The notes beneath the pieces were generated by a model. It was not told the DNA's origin. It was given only the letters and a program-made list of their open reading frames with translations, and made no database searches. Both the position numbers and the translations under genes were made by a program. Below, piece by piece: positions 16,540-24,929 of a stretch of 48,282 nucleotides of DNA. Source of the DNA: Rhizobium sullae (GTDB taxonomy: Bacteria > Pseudomonadota > Alphaproteobacteria > Rhizobiales > Rhizobiaceae); contig NZ_FWER01000043.1 in the NCBI RefSeq assembly GCF_900169785.1, positions 1-48,282 on the forward strand. Direction: 5' to 3'. Position 1 is the first letter of the stretch, and each line of letters begins with the position of its first letter.

Positions 16540-17043
16540 ATGAGCAACAGCAAACTATCGGTGGCAACCCTGCGAAGGATCGCTTTCGCGGCCTGCGGTT
16601 CGGTGTTCACGGCAGTCAGTGGCGTGGCGGCTGCCGATGAGGCCACCAACAAGGCGACAGTACTGAAGGCCTTCGACGCGTGGGCAACAGGAACTGGAAG
16701 CCCCTATGATCTTCTGGCCGACAACGTGACCTGGACGATCACGGGCAACTCGGCAGCCTCCAAGTCTTATGGCAGCCGTGATGCGTTCATCAACGAGGTC
16801 ATCAAGCCGTTCAACGCGCGCATGAGCGTTGGGCTCAAGCCGACGATCCGGAACATGTACGCCGACGGCGATACGGTGATCGTCTTCTTCGATGCCGCCG
16901 GAACAGCGAAGGACGGCCAGCCATACAAGAACACCTACGCGTGGTTCCTTGATCTCGATGGCGGCAAAATCGTCAAAGCGTCGGCTTTCTTCGACAGTAT
17001 CGCCTTCAACAAGCTCTGGGCGCTGCCGGCCGCCTCCGAGTAG
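16540..17043 (+). CDS. Exported SnoaL/NTF2-like protein
   Basis: The ATG at 16540 follows AAGGGAGT and gives a 167-residue protein; an upstream in-frame start at 16468 would add an unlikely leader. A signal-like segment (LRRIAFAACGSVFTAVSGVAAA) ends before DEATN, with two arginines at its start. The rest is a SnoaL-like fold: a helix with KAFDAWATG, then LLADNVTWTITG, the SYGSRDAFINEV helix, and strands through WFLDLDGGKIVKASAFFDS. Such proteins bind or isomerise small hydrophobic molecules. It lies between two SDR genes in one operon, which suggests a shared pathway, with this member in the periplasm. Confidence 0.82.
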   Translation: MSNSKLSVATLRRIAFAACGSVFTAVSGVAAADEATNKATVLKAFDAWATGTGSPYDLLADNVTWTITGNSAASKSYGSRDAFINEVIKPFNARMSVGLKPTIRNMYADGDTVIVFFDAAGTAKDGQPYKNTYAWFLDLDGGKIVKASAFFDSIAFNKLWALPAASE

Positions 17044-17057
17044 AAAAGGAGACCAAG

Positions 17058-17882
17058 ATGAAGACATGGTTCATAACCGGAGCATCGCGCGGGTTTGGCG
17101 CCCGCATTGCGCAGCTTGCTCTTGAACGCGGTGACAACGTGGTCGCGACTGCGCGCAGTGCAGGGTCGGTCAGGGAGAACCTCGGAGAACGTCGCAACCT
17201 GTTTGCGGCCGCGCTGGATGTGACGAGCGAAGAACAGGCGCGAGAAGCAACCCGACAGGCTGTCGAGCGTTTCGGCACCATCGACGTGCTCCTGAACAAC
17301 GCGGGCTTCGGTCTCGTCGGCGCGGTCGAGGAAGCCACCGGAGAGGAAGTCGAACGTCTCTATCGGACGAACGTCTTCGGTCTGCTGACGGTGACGCGTG
17401 CCGTCCTCCCGCAGATGCGGGCGCAGAGGTCGGGTCGCATCCTCAACATCTCATCGATCGGTGGCTACCGCGCTGGCGCAGGATTCGGTGTCTACTGCTC
17501 CACGAAGTTCGCAGTCGAAGGACTATCCGAGGCGCTCCATGCGGAACTGGAACCGCTTGGAATCCACGTGACCGTGATCGAACCCGGTTACTTCCGGACG
17601 GACTTCCTCGACGCCAGCTCGTTGTCGTCGAGCGGCAACCGGATCCGCGACTATGACGAGACCGCCGGCGCGGTTCGCGAGCACGCGTCCTCGCTGAACC
17701 ACAACCAGCCTGGCGACCCGGAAAAGTTCGCCCGGCAGGTCGTAGCCTTCGCCGATGTCGCCCAGCCTCCCGTCCGCATGCCATTCGGCAGCGACACCGT
17801 TGCCGCGATAGAGGCGAAGCATCTTGGCGATGCCGACATCATCAAGCAGTGGCGAGAGGTATCGGTCTCCACCGACTTCTGA
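17058..17882 (+). CDS. Short-chain dehydrogenase/reductase, second copy in operon
   Basis: A 274-residue SDR with TGASRGFG at 7-14, NNAG at 80-83, the catalytic serine at S132 or S133, and Y146-x3-K150 (YCSTK). It starts 14 bp after the SnoaL-like gene, with AAAGGAG before the ATG. It differs from the first SDR, so the two probably act on different steps or substrates rather than being recent duplicates. The form TGASRGFG followed by a conserved IEPGYFRTDFL is common in a family of oxidoreductases labelled SDR or retinol-dehydrogenase-like. Active-site residues are intact. Confidence 0.92.
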   Translation: MKTWFITGASRGFGARIAQLALERGDNVVATARSAGSVRENLGERRNLFAAALDVTSEEQAREATRQAVERFGTIDVLLNNAGFGLVGAVEEATGEEVERLYRTNVFGLLTVTRAVLPQMRAQRSGRILNISSIGGYRAGAGFGVYCSTKFAVEGLSEALHAELEPLGIHVTVIEPGYFRTDFLDASSLSSSGNRIRDYDETAGAVREHASSLNHNQPGDPEKFARQVVAFADVAQPPVRMPFGSDTVAAIEAKHLGDADIIKQWREVSVSTDF

Positions 17883-17961
17883 AGAGGATGCATCTCGTCC
17901 CCTCTGTTGCGTTTTAGGCGGAGCCGTCCTTTGATGGGCCACTTTGGCCGCGGGGAGACAT

Positions 17962-19545
17962 ATGGACGGCACCCACCTCTTTGAACTCGTGATCGCGATG
18001 TTTCTTACGATCATCGCGCTCCACTATCTCTCCTATCGGCTGGGACTGCCTCCGTCGGTCGCACTGCTTGCGGGCGGTGCTGCTTTGGCCTTCGTCCCCG
18101 GGCTGCCAGCGATAACGGTGGATCCGGAGCTTGTGCTCGTCATCTTCCTGCCGCCGCTTCTGTTCGACGGGGCTTGGTCCATCGCCGTCGACAGGCTGAA
18201 GCGCCACATGTTCGGCATTGCCTCGCTCGCAGTCGGCGCCGTGCTCTTCACCACCATTGTCGTTGCTGTAGTCGCCCATCTGCTAATGCCTTCGCTGCCG
18301 TGGGCCGCCTGCGCGGCGCTTGGAGCCATCGTATCGCCGCCGGATGCGGTCTCTGCCCGAGCGATCCTCGAGCGGGTTCGCCTGCCACGACGACTTCAGA
18401 TCCTTTTGGAAGGCGAGAGCCTGCTGAATGACGCGAGCGGGTTGGTGCTTTTCCGCTTCGCCGTTGCAGCGGCAGCGACTGGCGCGTTCAGTACGGTCAG
18501 TGCAGTTGGGACGTTCCTTGTGCTTGCTGCCGGCGGAGCGGCACTGGGGGGCGTGCTCGGTTTCGCGTGGGTCAGGCTCATCCGGAAACTGCGCGACGAC
18601 TACCTCATGATCGCTGCGACCACATTACTCTGCTGGATCGCATACCTTCTGGGAGAGCAACTCCATGTGTCCGGTGTGATCGCCACTGTCACGGCGGGCC
18701 TGATCGCCTCGTGGCACCAGCACACCGTGATGTCGGCGGGGACGCGCATGCGCGGCACTTCATTCTGGACAGTGCTCGTCTTCCTTATGGAGGCGATGGT
18801 GTTCATCCTGATTGGCCTATCGTTGCGCGATGTCGTCGAGCGCGGCGGCGGCTTCGGGGTGCTGGTCGAAACCATGGCGTTTCCGGCGCTTGTGATCCTT
18901 GTCGCCCTTGTTACGGCTCGCTTCGTCTGGGTGTTCGGCTCCGATGTAGCGATCAGACTCGCGAACGGACTGGGATTTGCAAGATCGGTTCCGATGGGGG
19001 CGGGGGCGGCGACCGTCTTAAGCTGGGCAGGCGTTCGTGGCGTTGTCACACTCGCACTTGCCTTGAGCCTTCCCGAAGGATTTCCTGGACGGGATTTCAT
19101 CCTTGTCATGTCCTTTGCCGTGATCATGGGGACGGTGCTCGTGCAGGGCACAACGCTTGGTGCGGTGATTTCCTGGGCTGGCTTGGGAGAGGCGGAAGCC
19201 GAGCGCGCACCGATGACGATGAGTCAGGCAGAAGCAGCGATGGCACAGATCCAGTTCACGAAGGTGAGCGAACTCGCCTACGATGCCGAGGGCAAGCTGA
19301 TCCATCCTCAGCTACTGAAGAGATATGAGCACCGGGCTACGGCAATAGTCGACTATGCCGAGCGCACCGCGGATTACACTCCGATGCTGCACGCCCATTT
19401 CGATGTTGTTCTTGAGGCGGTCGCGGTTGGCCGGACGGAACTCATACGACTGCATCGCTCCGGGCAGATCGACGACGAGACGCTACGTGAGCTTGAACGT
19501 GATCTCGACCTGGAAGAATTGAGCGCCATCTCCGCCAAAGCCTGA
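17962..19545 (+). CDS. Na+/H+ antiporter, CPA1 family
   Basis: The ATG at 17962 has GGGGAGA four bases upstream and is preferred over a TTG at 17944. The 527-residue protein has about twelve membrane segments. Family marks include FLPPLLFDGAW (about 60-70), ALGAIVSPPDAVSARAIL with the conserved aspartate, EGESLLNDASGLVLF with the ND ion-site pair, and WAGVRGVVTLALALSLP. A soluble tail of about 110 residues follows. It exchanges cytoplasmic Na+ or K+ for protons across the inner membrane. It is the last gene of the operon (79 bp gap), linking the oxidoreductases to ion or pH stress. Confidence 0.93.
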   Translation: MDGTHLFELVIAMFLTIIALHYLSYRLGLPPSVALLAGGAALAFVPGLPAITVDPELVLVIFLPPLLFDGAWSIAVDRLKRHMFGIASLAVGAVLFTTIVVAVVAHLLMPSLPWAACAALGAIVSPPDAVSARAILERVRLPRRLQILLEGESLLNDASGLVLFRFAVAAAATGAFSTVSAVGTFLVLAAGGAALGGVLGFAWVRLIRKLRDDYLMIAATTLLCWIAYLLGEQLHVSGVIATVTAGLIASWHQHTVMSAGTRMRGTSFWTVLVFLMEAMVFILIGLSLRDVVERGGGFGVLVETMAFPALVILVALVTARFVWVFGSDVAIRLANGLGFARSVPMGAGAATVLSWAGVRGVVTLALALSLPEGFPGRDFILVMSFAVIMGTVLVQGTTLGAVISWAGLGEAEAERAPMTMSQAEAAMAQIQFTKVSELAYDAEGKLIHPQLLKRYEHRATAIVDYAERTADYTPMLHAHFDVVLEAVAVGRTELIRLHRSGQIDDETLRELERDLDLEELSAISAKA

Positions 19546-19615
19546 ACCATCCTATGAGGTTTGCAAACAGGGGAACCGGGTTTCGCACCGATCACCCGTG
19601 GCATCGACCAATCGG

Positions 19616-20017
19616 TCACAGCCAAGCGCTGACATCCGCCGGAGCCTTGCGAACGTCACGCTTGCGCCGGTGCTTCTTGACGAGTTCGGCGCGGACATAG
19701 CTGCCTGTCCGGCCGCAGGCCCGGCACTCCACTTCGATGATCGGATTGCGCACCTGACGCAGTGTGGCGGAGAGATTGAGCGGCTTCTTTGGCTTCCCGG
19801 GCAACGATGGCTCCATGACGAACGGCAGCGTCATTAGTCGGGCACCCGCCTGCATATCCAGCGACTTCCGGACCGGGGATGGTAGCCGGGAGCGGATTTC
19901 CTGCAGAATCCCCTTCAACCTGACACCAGATCCGAGGGTCGCCACAACGGGAAGTGGCCACTCCCTGATCAGCTCGGGATCGTCGCTTTCCTTGCTTTTC
20001 GTCTTCGTCTTGGGCAT
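19616..20017 (-). CDS. Hypothetical protein with a C-terminal Cys pair
   Basis: The frame is open well upstream, but composition becomes protein-like only from the ATG at 20017, giving 133 residues. It is basic and proline-rich (REWPLPVVATLGSG, RSRLPSPVRKSL), with CRACGRTGSYVRAELVKKH near the end, a C-x2-C arrangement that could hold half a zinc site. No signal or membrane segment. Short rhizobial proteins of unknown function look like this. It is convergent with the antiporter gene and lacks an obvious ribosome site, so the start is uncertain. Confidence 0.55.
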   Translation of the reverse strand: MPKTKTKSKESDDPELIREWPLPVVATLGSGVRLKGILQEIRSRLPSPVRKSLDMQAGARLMTLPFVMEPSLPGKPKKPLNLSATLRQVRNPIIEVECRACGRTGSYVRAELVKKHRRKRDVRKAPADVSAWL

Positions 20018-20121
20018 GTCGCAGCAAATGGTGTCGAAGGAGTCAAGCGTCAACGGAACTGGGGGGATTTCCCACGTTCTCGCAGCGAGGAGGATCCCAT
20101 GTCTGTGCCAAACGAACCATT

Positions 20122-20310
20122 GTGCCGCCGCCGTCGCCGCCGCCCGTCGACACGCCACCGCGCGATCCTGACCGGATACCCGGCGAGGAACCGCTTCCCG
20201 ATCCCGAACCCGACGAGGCCGCTTCTCCAAGCATACGCGCTTCCGTACATTGCCCGACGTGGGACCTTCTTTGCAGAGGCATTCGTCGTCAGCCGGAGAA
20301 CGGGCAATGA
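20122..20310 (+). CDS. Small proline-rich protein, start probably frameshifted
   Basis: From a GTG at 20122 the frame gives 62 residues, very rich in proline and acidic residues (PPPSPPPVDTPPRDPDR, GEEPLPDPEPDEA), a type of short rhizobial protein of unknown function. A better start, ATG 20099 with GAGGAGG upstream, lies in another frame and reads MSVPNEP before diverging in a run of GCC repeats. An indel in those repeats would join the two. Its TGA overlaps the ATG of the next gene (ATGA), which supports it being real and coupled. Confidence 0.45.
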   Translation: MPPPSPPPVDTPPRDPDRIPGEEPLPDPEPDEAASPSIRASVHCPTWDLLCRGIRRQPENGQ

Positions 20311-20525
20311 CCAAGGACTGGCGCGACGACCTGAGCCTGAAGCTCGAAGATTTCGTCGACACGTTCGTGGTTAAAGGCGCAAAGGCGACGGACGTCTACG
20401 ATGCCATCCAGAATGAACTCGACCTCCTTAGGGTCGCGTACGACCGCGACCCTGATCCCGCAGACGACCAATCGGACGACGTTGTCGAGGAACCGTCAAA
20501 CGACTGGCCGGCTTCCCAGGCCTGA
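20307..20525 (+). CDS. Small acidic hypothetical protein
   Basis: A 72-residue protein starting MTKDWRDDLSLKLEDFVD. The first 45 residues form one or two amphipathic helices (KATDVYDAIQNELDLLRVAYD) and the tail is acidic. Its ATG overlaps the stop of the proline-rich gene. No family is recognised. Composition and coupling support a real gene. A strong hairpin spans its stop codon. Confidence 0.6.
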   Translation: MTKDWRDDLSLKLEDFVDTFVVKGAKATDVYDAIQNELDLLRVAYDRDPDPADDQSDDVVEEPSNDWPASQA

Positions 20526-20548
20526 CCCACGCCCGGGAAGCCGGCTGG
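20504..20548. terminator. Long GC-rich inverted repeat at the end of a small gene
   Basis: GCCGGCTTCCC (20507-20517) and GGGAAGCCGGC (20535-20545) are perfectly complementary, and the stem can be extended to about 14 bp allowing one G-U pair, with a 17-base loop. It overlaps the stop codon of the small acidic gene. There is no T-run on either side, so it may be a factor-assisted terminator or an mRNA-stabilising hairpin. Confidence 0.5.
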
Positions 20549-20784
20549 CACATCCTTCGGGTAGTTTTCTAGTTGAGACTTGTTGCGGACACACTTCAGA
20601 GGTAGAACTCTCTCATAGGCATTGCTGATGAGCGCTGAATTCGCTGCTCGCAACGCCGCATCGCTGAAATGCTTTTGACCACGGATGTACTGGCACTGGT
20701 AAGAAGGCGATGATGAGGAGGGTCGGTGCGGTTTCGCCCCGGCCTTTTTTCTTGCTTGAGAGGCTGGGGTTTCCTCAGGGCGGA

Positions 20785-21205
20785 TCAGTGCCGCGTATCC
20801 AGCAACGGCTCATCGTCGTCAAAGTTTCCATTGCTGGCGGCATCGTACGGGTTGATGCTCCGGCAGCCGCCACGCGTGCCATATGCCGTCAACTGAACCG
20901 GTGGCCATGCCGAGCCACGCGCCCATCATGTTGCATTCCTTGGGATCGGAGAATTCCTTCACAGCCCCCGGATAGTTCTGACGAGCTTCGTCGAGCTTCC
21001 TTTGCAGATCGGCTGCCTTAGCCTTCTTGCGGACGGCCGTCTGGAGGAACTCGCACCGGAGGCGCTGCTGGCCCGCCTGAAGCTTGCAGCTATACGTCAG
21101 CGAGGAATCCTCCTGCTGGTTATAGAGCATGCCATTTGTGGGATAGTCTGTGGCGACGGCATCGAACGCCACCATTCCGACTGCAAGCATTATCAGCGTT
21201 TTCAT
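20785..21205 (-). CDS. Small exported hypothetical protein with probable C-terminal frameshift
   Basis: The ATG at 21205 follows GGGGGA by seven bases and opens a signal peptide (MKTLIMLAVGMVAFDAVA, then TDYPT). The mature part has a conserved look (SLTYSCKL, LRCEFLQTAVRKKA, KECNMMGAWLGMATG). As sequenced the frame ends at 20819 with an odd basic tail. The +1 frame from about 20880 reads LTAYGTRGGCRSINPYDAAS and an acidic end, stopping at 20785, and fits better as the natural C-terminus. I give the span to 20785; the intact reading without a frameshift is 20819-21205. It is probably a periplasmic protein of unknown role. Confidence 0.55.
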
Positions 21206-21424
21206 CGATTTTCCCCCGTCCTCAACTTTGCTCCGGCAGGAAGGGGAATTCAAGCCTCAGGACACGCCGCATCTTTGATCTGCTAAGTGTTCAACGAATC
21301 CTTGCTACGACTCGTTCTGGTGTCTAGCTTTTCGGTGCTCGCGCTGTCGCGCCGTTGCATAGGCCGCATCGCTGCCGCAACATTGTCTCCGAGCATGCTC
21401 TTCCTGAACTGACGAGGATCCGAC

Positions 21425-21628
21425 ATGCTTGCTGAACGTCATATGACACCGGAATCCAACCCCGTCGACGCAGCTTTGGCCTGGCACGGAGGGGATCCGC
21501 GTGCAACCATCAATGCTCTGCTCAAGGACCGTGAACGGCTGTGCGAACAGCTCGCAATCGCTCGGGCATGCATCAGCAAAGGCTATACGCGCGGTTGGCT
21601 GCCCGGCGCTGAATTCGAGGGACGATGA
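21425..21628 (+). CDS. Small conserved rhizobial-type protein
   Basis: 67 residues from the ATG at 21425 (GAGGA upstream): DAALAWHGGDPRATINALLKD then REQL-type helix and SKGYTRGWLPG. The pattern of Asp-Pro-Arg-Ala followed by a helix and a Thr-Arg-Gly-Trp end recurs in short Rhizobiales proteins of unknown function, from memory. Its stop overlaps the next start (ATGA), so the two are one transcription unit. Confidence 0.65.
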   Translation: MLAERHMTPESNPVDAALAWHGGDPRATINALLKDRERLCEQLAIARACISKGYTRGWLPGAEFEGR

Positions 21629-21978
21629 CGATAACTGCGGAGACGAGCAGCGTCCCGGGGTTCGTCGCAGAACTCGTAAGGGCGGCGAATGAAGTCGACC
21701 GGCTGACCGCGGGCGAAATCGAGAGCTTGTTGCTTCGTGCGATGACCACGGTGCGCGATCTGCGCGAGCAAGCTGGGATCCCTGGAAGTGGTACCGAACG
21801 CGATGCAATCGTACGTCTGGACGTCGCGGCAAAAGGTGTTGTTAGATTTTCGCATGCGAATGTCTCGGCAATTCTTCGCGAAGCCGCGGATATGGTCCGG
21901 ACGCTCTGGATCGTCGTCGACAGCGGGACTGTAGTCAGCTTGAAGTCGTCAGGGTCTAGCAGCAGCGATCGTTCATGA
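21625..21978 (+). CDS. Small hypothetical protein, coupled to the preceding gene
   Basis: 117 residues: FVAELVRAANEVDRL, LLLRAMTTVRDLREQAG, then a helical segment (SHANVSAILREAADMVRTL) and a serine-rich tail. It is all-helical and soluble, with no known motif. The 4-bp overlap with the upstream small gene indicates co-translation, possibly a two-subunit complex. The last 15 residues look like read-through into non-coding sequence, so the original stop may have been lost. Confidence 0.6.
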   Translation: MTITAETSSVPGFVAELVRAANEVDRLTAGEIESLLLRAMTTVRDLREQAGIPGSGTERDAIVRLDVAAKGVVRFSHANVSAILREAADMVRTLWIVVDSGTVVSLKSSGSSSSDRS

Positions 21979-22248
21979 TGGGATCCCCGCGATGCAGGCG
22001 CGTACGTTTCCTGTGCTAAGTCTCCGTTCCCCGCCTAGGCGACGCCCAGCGCGGCCTTTCGCCTGACCCGCGGATATAGCGGTGTTCTCGTTGTCACGCT
22101 CAGCCTTCTCGGCAAGCGCGACAGCATTGACGACCTGGAACTCGTCTTCGTCCGTTTCGAGCAGGATTTTCACAGGAGGAACTTTCGCGTGCGCTACGAG
22201 GGCAAGCCGATCCCAAACCAGGATGCTTCTCGAAGACAAGTTGCTCAC
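21973..22248 (-). CDS. Possible small hypothetical protein
   Basis: A leftward frame of 91 residues from GTG 22248. The middle is convincingly protein-like (VPPVKILLETDEDEFQ, VNAVALAEKAERDNENTA) with normal third-position GC; both ends are less so. No ribosome site is seen before the GTG. It overlaps the end of the rightward small gene by 6 bp. It may be a short real gene or a remnant. No other gene is visible between 21979 and 22422. Confidence 0.35.
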   Translation of the reverse strand: MSNLSSRSILVWDRLALVAHAKVPPVKILLETDEDEFQVVNAVALAEKAERDNENTAISAGQAKGRAGRRLGGERRLSTGNVRACIAGIPS

Positions 22249-22422
22249 GCGCGTGACCGGTTGCGTTCGACTTTAAGGCTAGGGCAGGGCAGCATTGAAA
22301 GGACGATCCCTAGCGCGTTTCTCCTCCGGCTGCAGGGATCGCCTTTGGTGTGCATTCGAACCCATTGCCAACTTAGGAGAAATGGTCCTAGATTGCGGTC
22401 AATTCTTCACCCGCAGTCACGA

Positions 22423-23118
22423 ATGTCCCAGCCCGCAAAACGCAACTTCACCGACGCCGAACGCTATGCAGTTTGGACCGTGCATAGTGAGCGATGCTGG
22501 CTGTGCGAGGAACCAGTTTCGTACAACACCTGCGAGGTCGATCACATCATTCCGGAATCTCTGGAAGGATCCGATGCCCTTCAAGCAATCCTGGAGGGTT
22601 TCGGCCTTGGGGAGAACTTTGCAGTCAATTCGTGGGCCAACTGGATGCCCGCTTGCCGCAGGTGCAATGGCTCAAAGGGAAATAGGGTCTTCAAGGCAAC
22701 CCCAGTCATCCAACTCAGGCTCGAACGCGCCGCTGAAAAGGCAGTACGCGCCGCCGAAGTTCACGAGAGGTATCTCACTGATCGAGCCATTGGCATCGCC
22801 ACTGCCCGGATCACAGAAGCCTCGGTCAGTGGGAAACTACCGGACAAATACAGGAGGAAACTCGAGCAGCTCTTCTATCGTCATCACGAGGAGAACCGAG
22901 AGCCGGAGCAGAAGGGCAGGCCATTGGAGTTCGGCCCCGGTATGACCATCGTTAGCGAAGACGACCTGCGATACATGATCCGAGGGCGCACCGGGATTGT
23001 CGGGATGCGGCCCAAGGGCGATCGGCTCGATCCTAGTTGGGACTGTCCGTATTGTGGTCCGACCAGTTGGAATGGCACGCGGTGCACAAACTGCGGTCAG
23101 ATGATTGATCCGGACTGA
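22423..23118 (+). CDS. HNH endonuclease with C-terminal zinc ribbon
   Basis: A 231-residue protein. The frame is open further upstream, but protein-like sequence begins at the ATG at 22423 (MSQPAKRNFTDAERYAVW). The HNH core reads C25-x2-C28, then VDHIIPES with D40-H41, and ACRRCN with C78-x2-C81-N82: a metal site flanked by two Cys pairs, as in McrA/HNH nucleases. A helical middle follows and then a zinc ribbon (CPYCGPTSW, CTNCGQMI) in the last 30 residues. It should cut DNA, perhaps as a restriction or homing-type enzyme. No methyltransferase is adjacent. A fragment of a different HNH gene follows. Confidence 0.85.
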   Translation: MSQPAKRNFTDAERYAVWTVHSERCWLCEEPVSYNTCEVDHIIPESLEGSDALQAILEGFGLGENFAVNSWANWMPACRRCNGSKGNRVFKATPVIQLRLERAAEKAVRAAEVHERYLTDRAIGIATARITEASVSGKLPDKYRRKLEQLFYRHHEENREPEQKGRPLEFGPGMTIVSEDDLRYMIRGRTGIVGMRPKGDRLDPSWDCPYCGPTSWNGTRCTNCGQMIDPD

Positions 23119-23191
23119 TCACTTCAGATGTCCTGGTCACTAAAGACCTGAATGTCGGGTGTTGAAACCTGAGGCGTTCGCCAGGAGAAGA

Positions 23192-23466
23192 ATGAACTGG
23201 CAGTACCGCCGAACGGTGACCGACGGTGAACCGGACGTGGTGCAGAACGTATCGCGCTCTCAGCCACCGTGCAGGGGCTCTTCGACAGGCATTTGATCTC
23301 GCTGAGCGGCGATTACCGGATCCTCGTATCGCACAACGAGGTGCCGCTGGTGCCGCGGACACTGTTTGCGAAGCAGATGGATCGAATCCATTTGCCTGCG
23401 GATGGCAGGTTGTGGCCTCATCCGGCGTATGTTGCGCGACACCGAGAGAGGTTTAGTTCGGTGTGA
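23192..23466 (+). pseudogene. C-terminal remnant of an HNH_2-type nuclease, frameshifted
   Basis: Two frames join near 23250. The first reads VTDGEPDVVQN and the second IALSATVQGLFDRHLISL. Together they give the typical DGGPD-x-x-x-NGIAL-S-x-x-x-x-LFDR-x-LIS end of HNH_2 nucleases, followed by DYRILVSHNEVP and LHLP-type sequence (DRIHLPADGRLWPHP). The conserved Cys and AAHI part upstream is missing, so the gene lost its N-terminus as well as its frame. The ATG at 23192 is nominal. The flanks 23119-23191 and 23467-23607 hold nothing else I can support. Confidence 0.7.
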
Positions 23467-23607
23467 GGTAACCTGCGCTCATTCCCGAAGGGGTTCTCCC
23501 GTGATGCAGGCGGGTGACACAGTACGCTGACAATTAAGCAATCTTGCAAGAAGAAGTTGAAATCCATGCCTCGATGGCTTTAGCTTTCGACCGCCTGGGG
23601 AATTCAA

Positions 23608-24894
23608 ATGTTTGTCACTCGCCGAGTATTCGTTGCCGCGGGCCTGTCCATGGCCATCGCTTCACACTGCCTTGCCGACGAGCCCAGTTCCTCGGGAACG
23701 GGATTTGCGGTAACCACCGACGGGTGGATCCTGACGAACGCCCATGTGGTCCAGGATTGCGGGCGGATCGAGGTGAAGGGGAAGGGCGATGCCGCCGATC
23801 CCCGCATCGATGGGATCAATGATCTGGCCGTCGTGAAGATCGCGGCCGGCGAGCCACTAAAGCCACTTGCATTCCGAAAGTCTCCAACGAGGCTCGGCGA
23901 GGACATCGTTGCAGTGGGATACCCTCTGGCCGCGCTGCTCGCGGATTCAGTGAAGATCACCACAGGCAACGTGAATGCTCTCGCGGGGATCCGCAACGAC
24001 ACCAGATACATCCAGATCTCGACACCAATCCAGCCGGGCAACTCAGGAGGCCCTGTAGTGGACCGGAACGGATACCTTGTCGGCATCACGAGCGCGACGC
24101 TATCCAAGAAGACTGCAGATGAGATCGGTATCACTGCTCAGAACGTGAACTTCGCGATCCGCGCGTCGGTCGCCGAGTTATTTATGCAGTCTCAGAGCCT
24201 CGTTGATCAAGCCGCTGATACGACTGAGAATCCGACAGCCCTATCGACAGCCGATCTTGCTGATCGCGTTACGCCGTCGGTTTTCCAGATCCTATGCTAT
24301 CCAAAGCCAGACGCGCGAGTAGCCATCACCCCTGAGTCGCCGAACTCTATCCAAACCCAGCCTCCCGCAAGCTCTGTCAACCTGCCGGCGGACAATGCGG
24401 CCACCGATGACGCGTCGCTCGAAGTTCCCCGAGCCCGGAGCGGCTTCGTGCGTCATCCCAAGGGGATAGCGCCGATCAGATCTGCGGCCGACGGCGATGC
24501 GAAGACGATCGGACAGGCGCCAAACGGAAGTCCCGTGGAGGTCACTGAACTACTAGGCGACTGGTATCGCGTCGTCGTCGGAGGATCCAGCGGCTACATG
24601 CACTATTCCTGGGTGCGGGTGAACGAATTCGAGGAACCTGCTGGTGACGGACGCTTCGTGCAGGTCAAATCCTTCCGGACACTCGAAGACGCCCGCTCGT
24701 TCATCAAAGCCTCGTCGGTCCCGCTCGCGGCACACCTAGCTGCGAACGGCTGGATCGCCGTGACACTGCATGACGTCTATGGCGAGCAGGAAGCGAAGGA
24801 CCTGTCAAATGCCCTCAAGACGCACGGGCTCATCGCGAAGGATGCCATGGTGACTTTCGGAAACACCTACGTCCGAAAGGTCTGCTGTGACTGA
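23608..24894 (+). CDS. Exported trypsin-like serine protease with SH3 and SPOR-like regions
   Basis: A 428-residue protein with a signal peptide (TRRVFVAAGLSMAIASHCLA). The protease domain (25-200) has the catalytic triad H46 (TNAHVV), D72 (INDLAVVK) and S146 (GNSGGP), as in DegP/HtrA proteases, but it has no PDZ domain. A linker follows, then a bacterial SH3 domain at about 285-345 (IAPIRSAADGDAK, GDWYRVV, GYMHYSWV) and a C-terminal region resembling a SPOR fold (FVQVKSF, DARSFIKA), both linked to peptidoglycan binding. It probably works in the periplasm near the cell wall. The Cys-rich gene downstream lies 35 bp away and may be co-transcribed. Confidence 0.9.
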   Translation: MFVTRRVFVAAGLSMAIASHCLADEPSSSGTGFAVTTDGWILTNAHVVQDCGRIEVKGKGDAADPRIDGINDLAVVKIAAGEPLKPLAFRKSPTRLGEDIVAVGYPLAALLADSVKITTGNVNALAGIRNDTRYIQISTPIQPGNSGGPVVDRNGYLVGITSATLSKKTADEIGITAQNVNFAIRASVAELFMQSQSLVDQAADTTENPTALSTADLADRVTPSVFQILCYPKPDARVAITPESPNSIQTQPPASSVNLPADNAATDDASLEVPRARSGFVRHPKGIAPIRSAADGDAKTIGQAPNGSPVEVTELLGDWYRVVVGGSSGYMHYSWVRVNEFEEPAGDGRFVQVKSFRTLEDARSFIKASSVPLAAHLAANGWIAVTLHDVYGEQEAKDLSNALKTHGLIAKDAMVTFGNTYVRKVCCD

Positions 24895-24929
24895 CATAAT
24901 GAGAAAGAGGCACTGACTTGGAGGACCCG

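Noticed and set aside
22189..22422. Upstream extension of the HNH gene from a GTG with AGGAGG before it
   Set aside because: The added 78 residues are basic and not protein-like, and the HNH family normally starts near the ATG at 22423. The ribosome-site-like AGGAGG may belong to a lost small gene.
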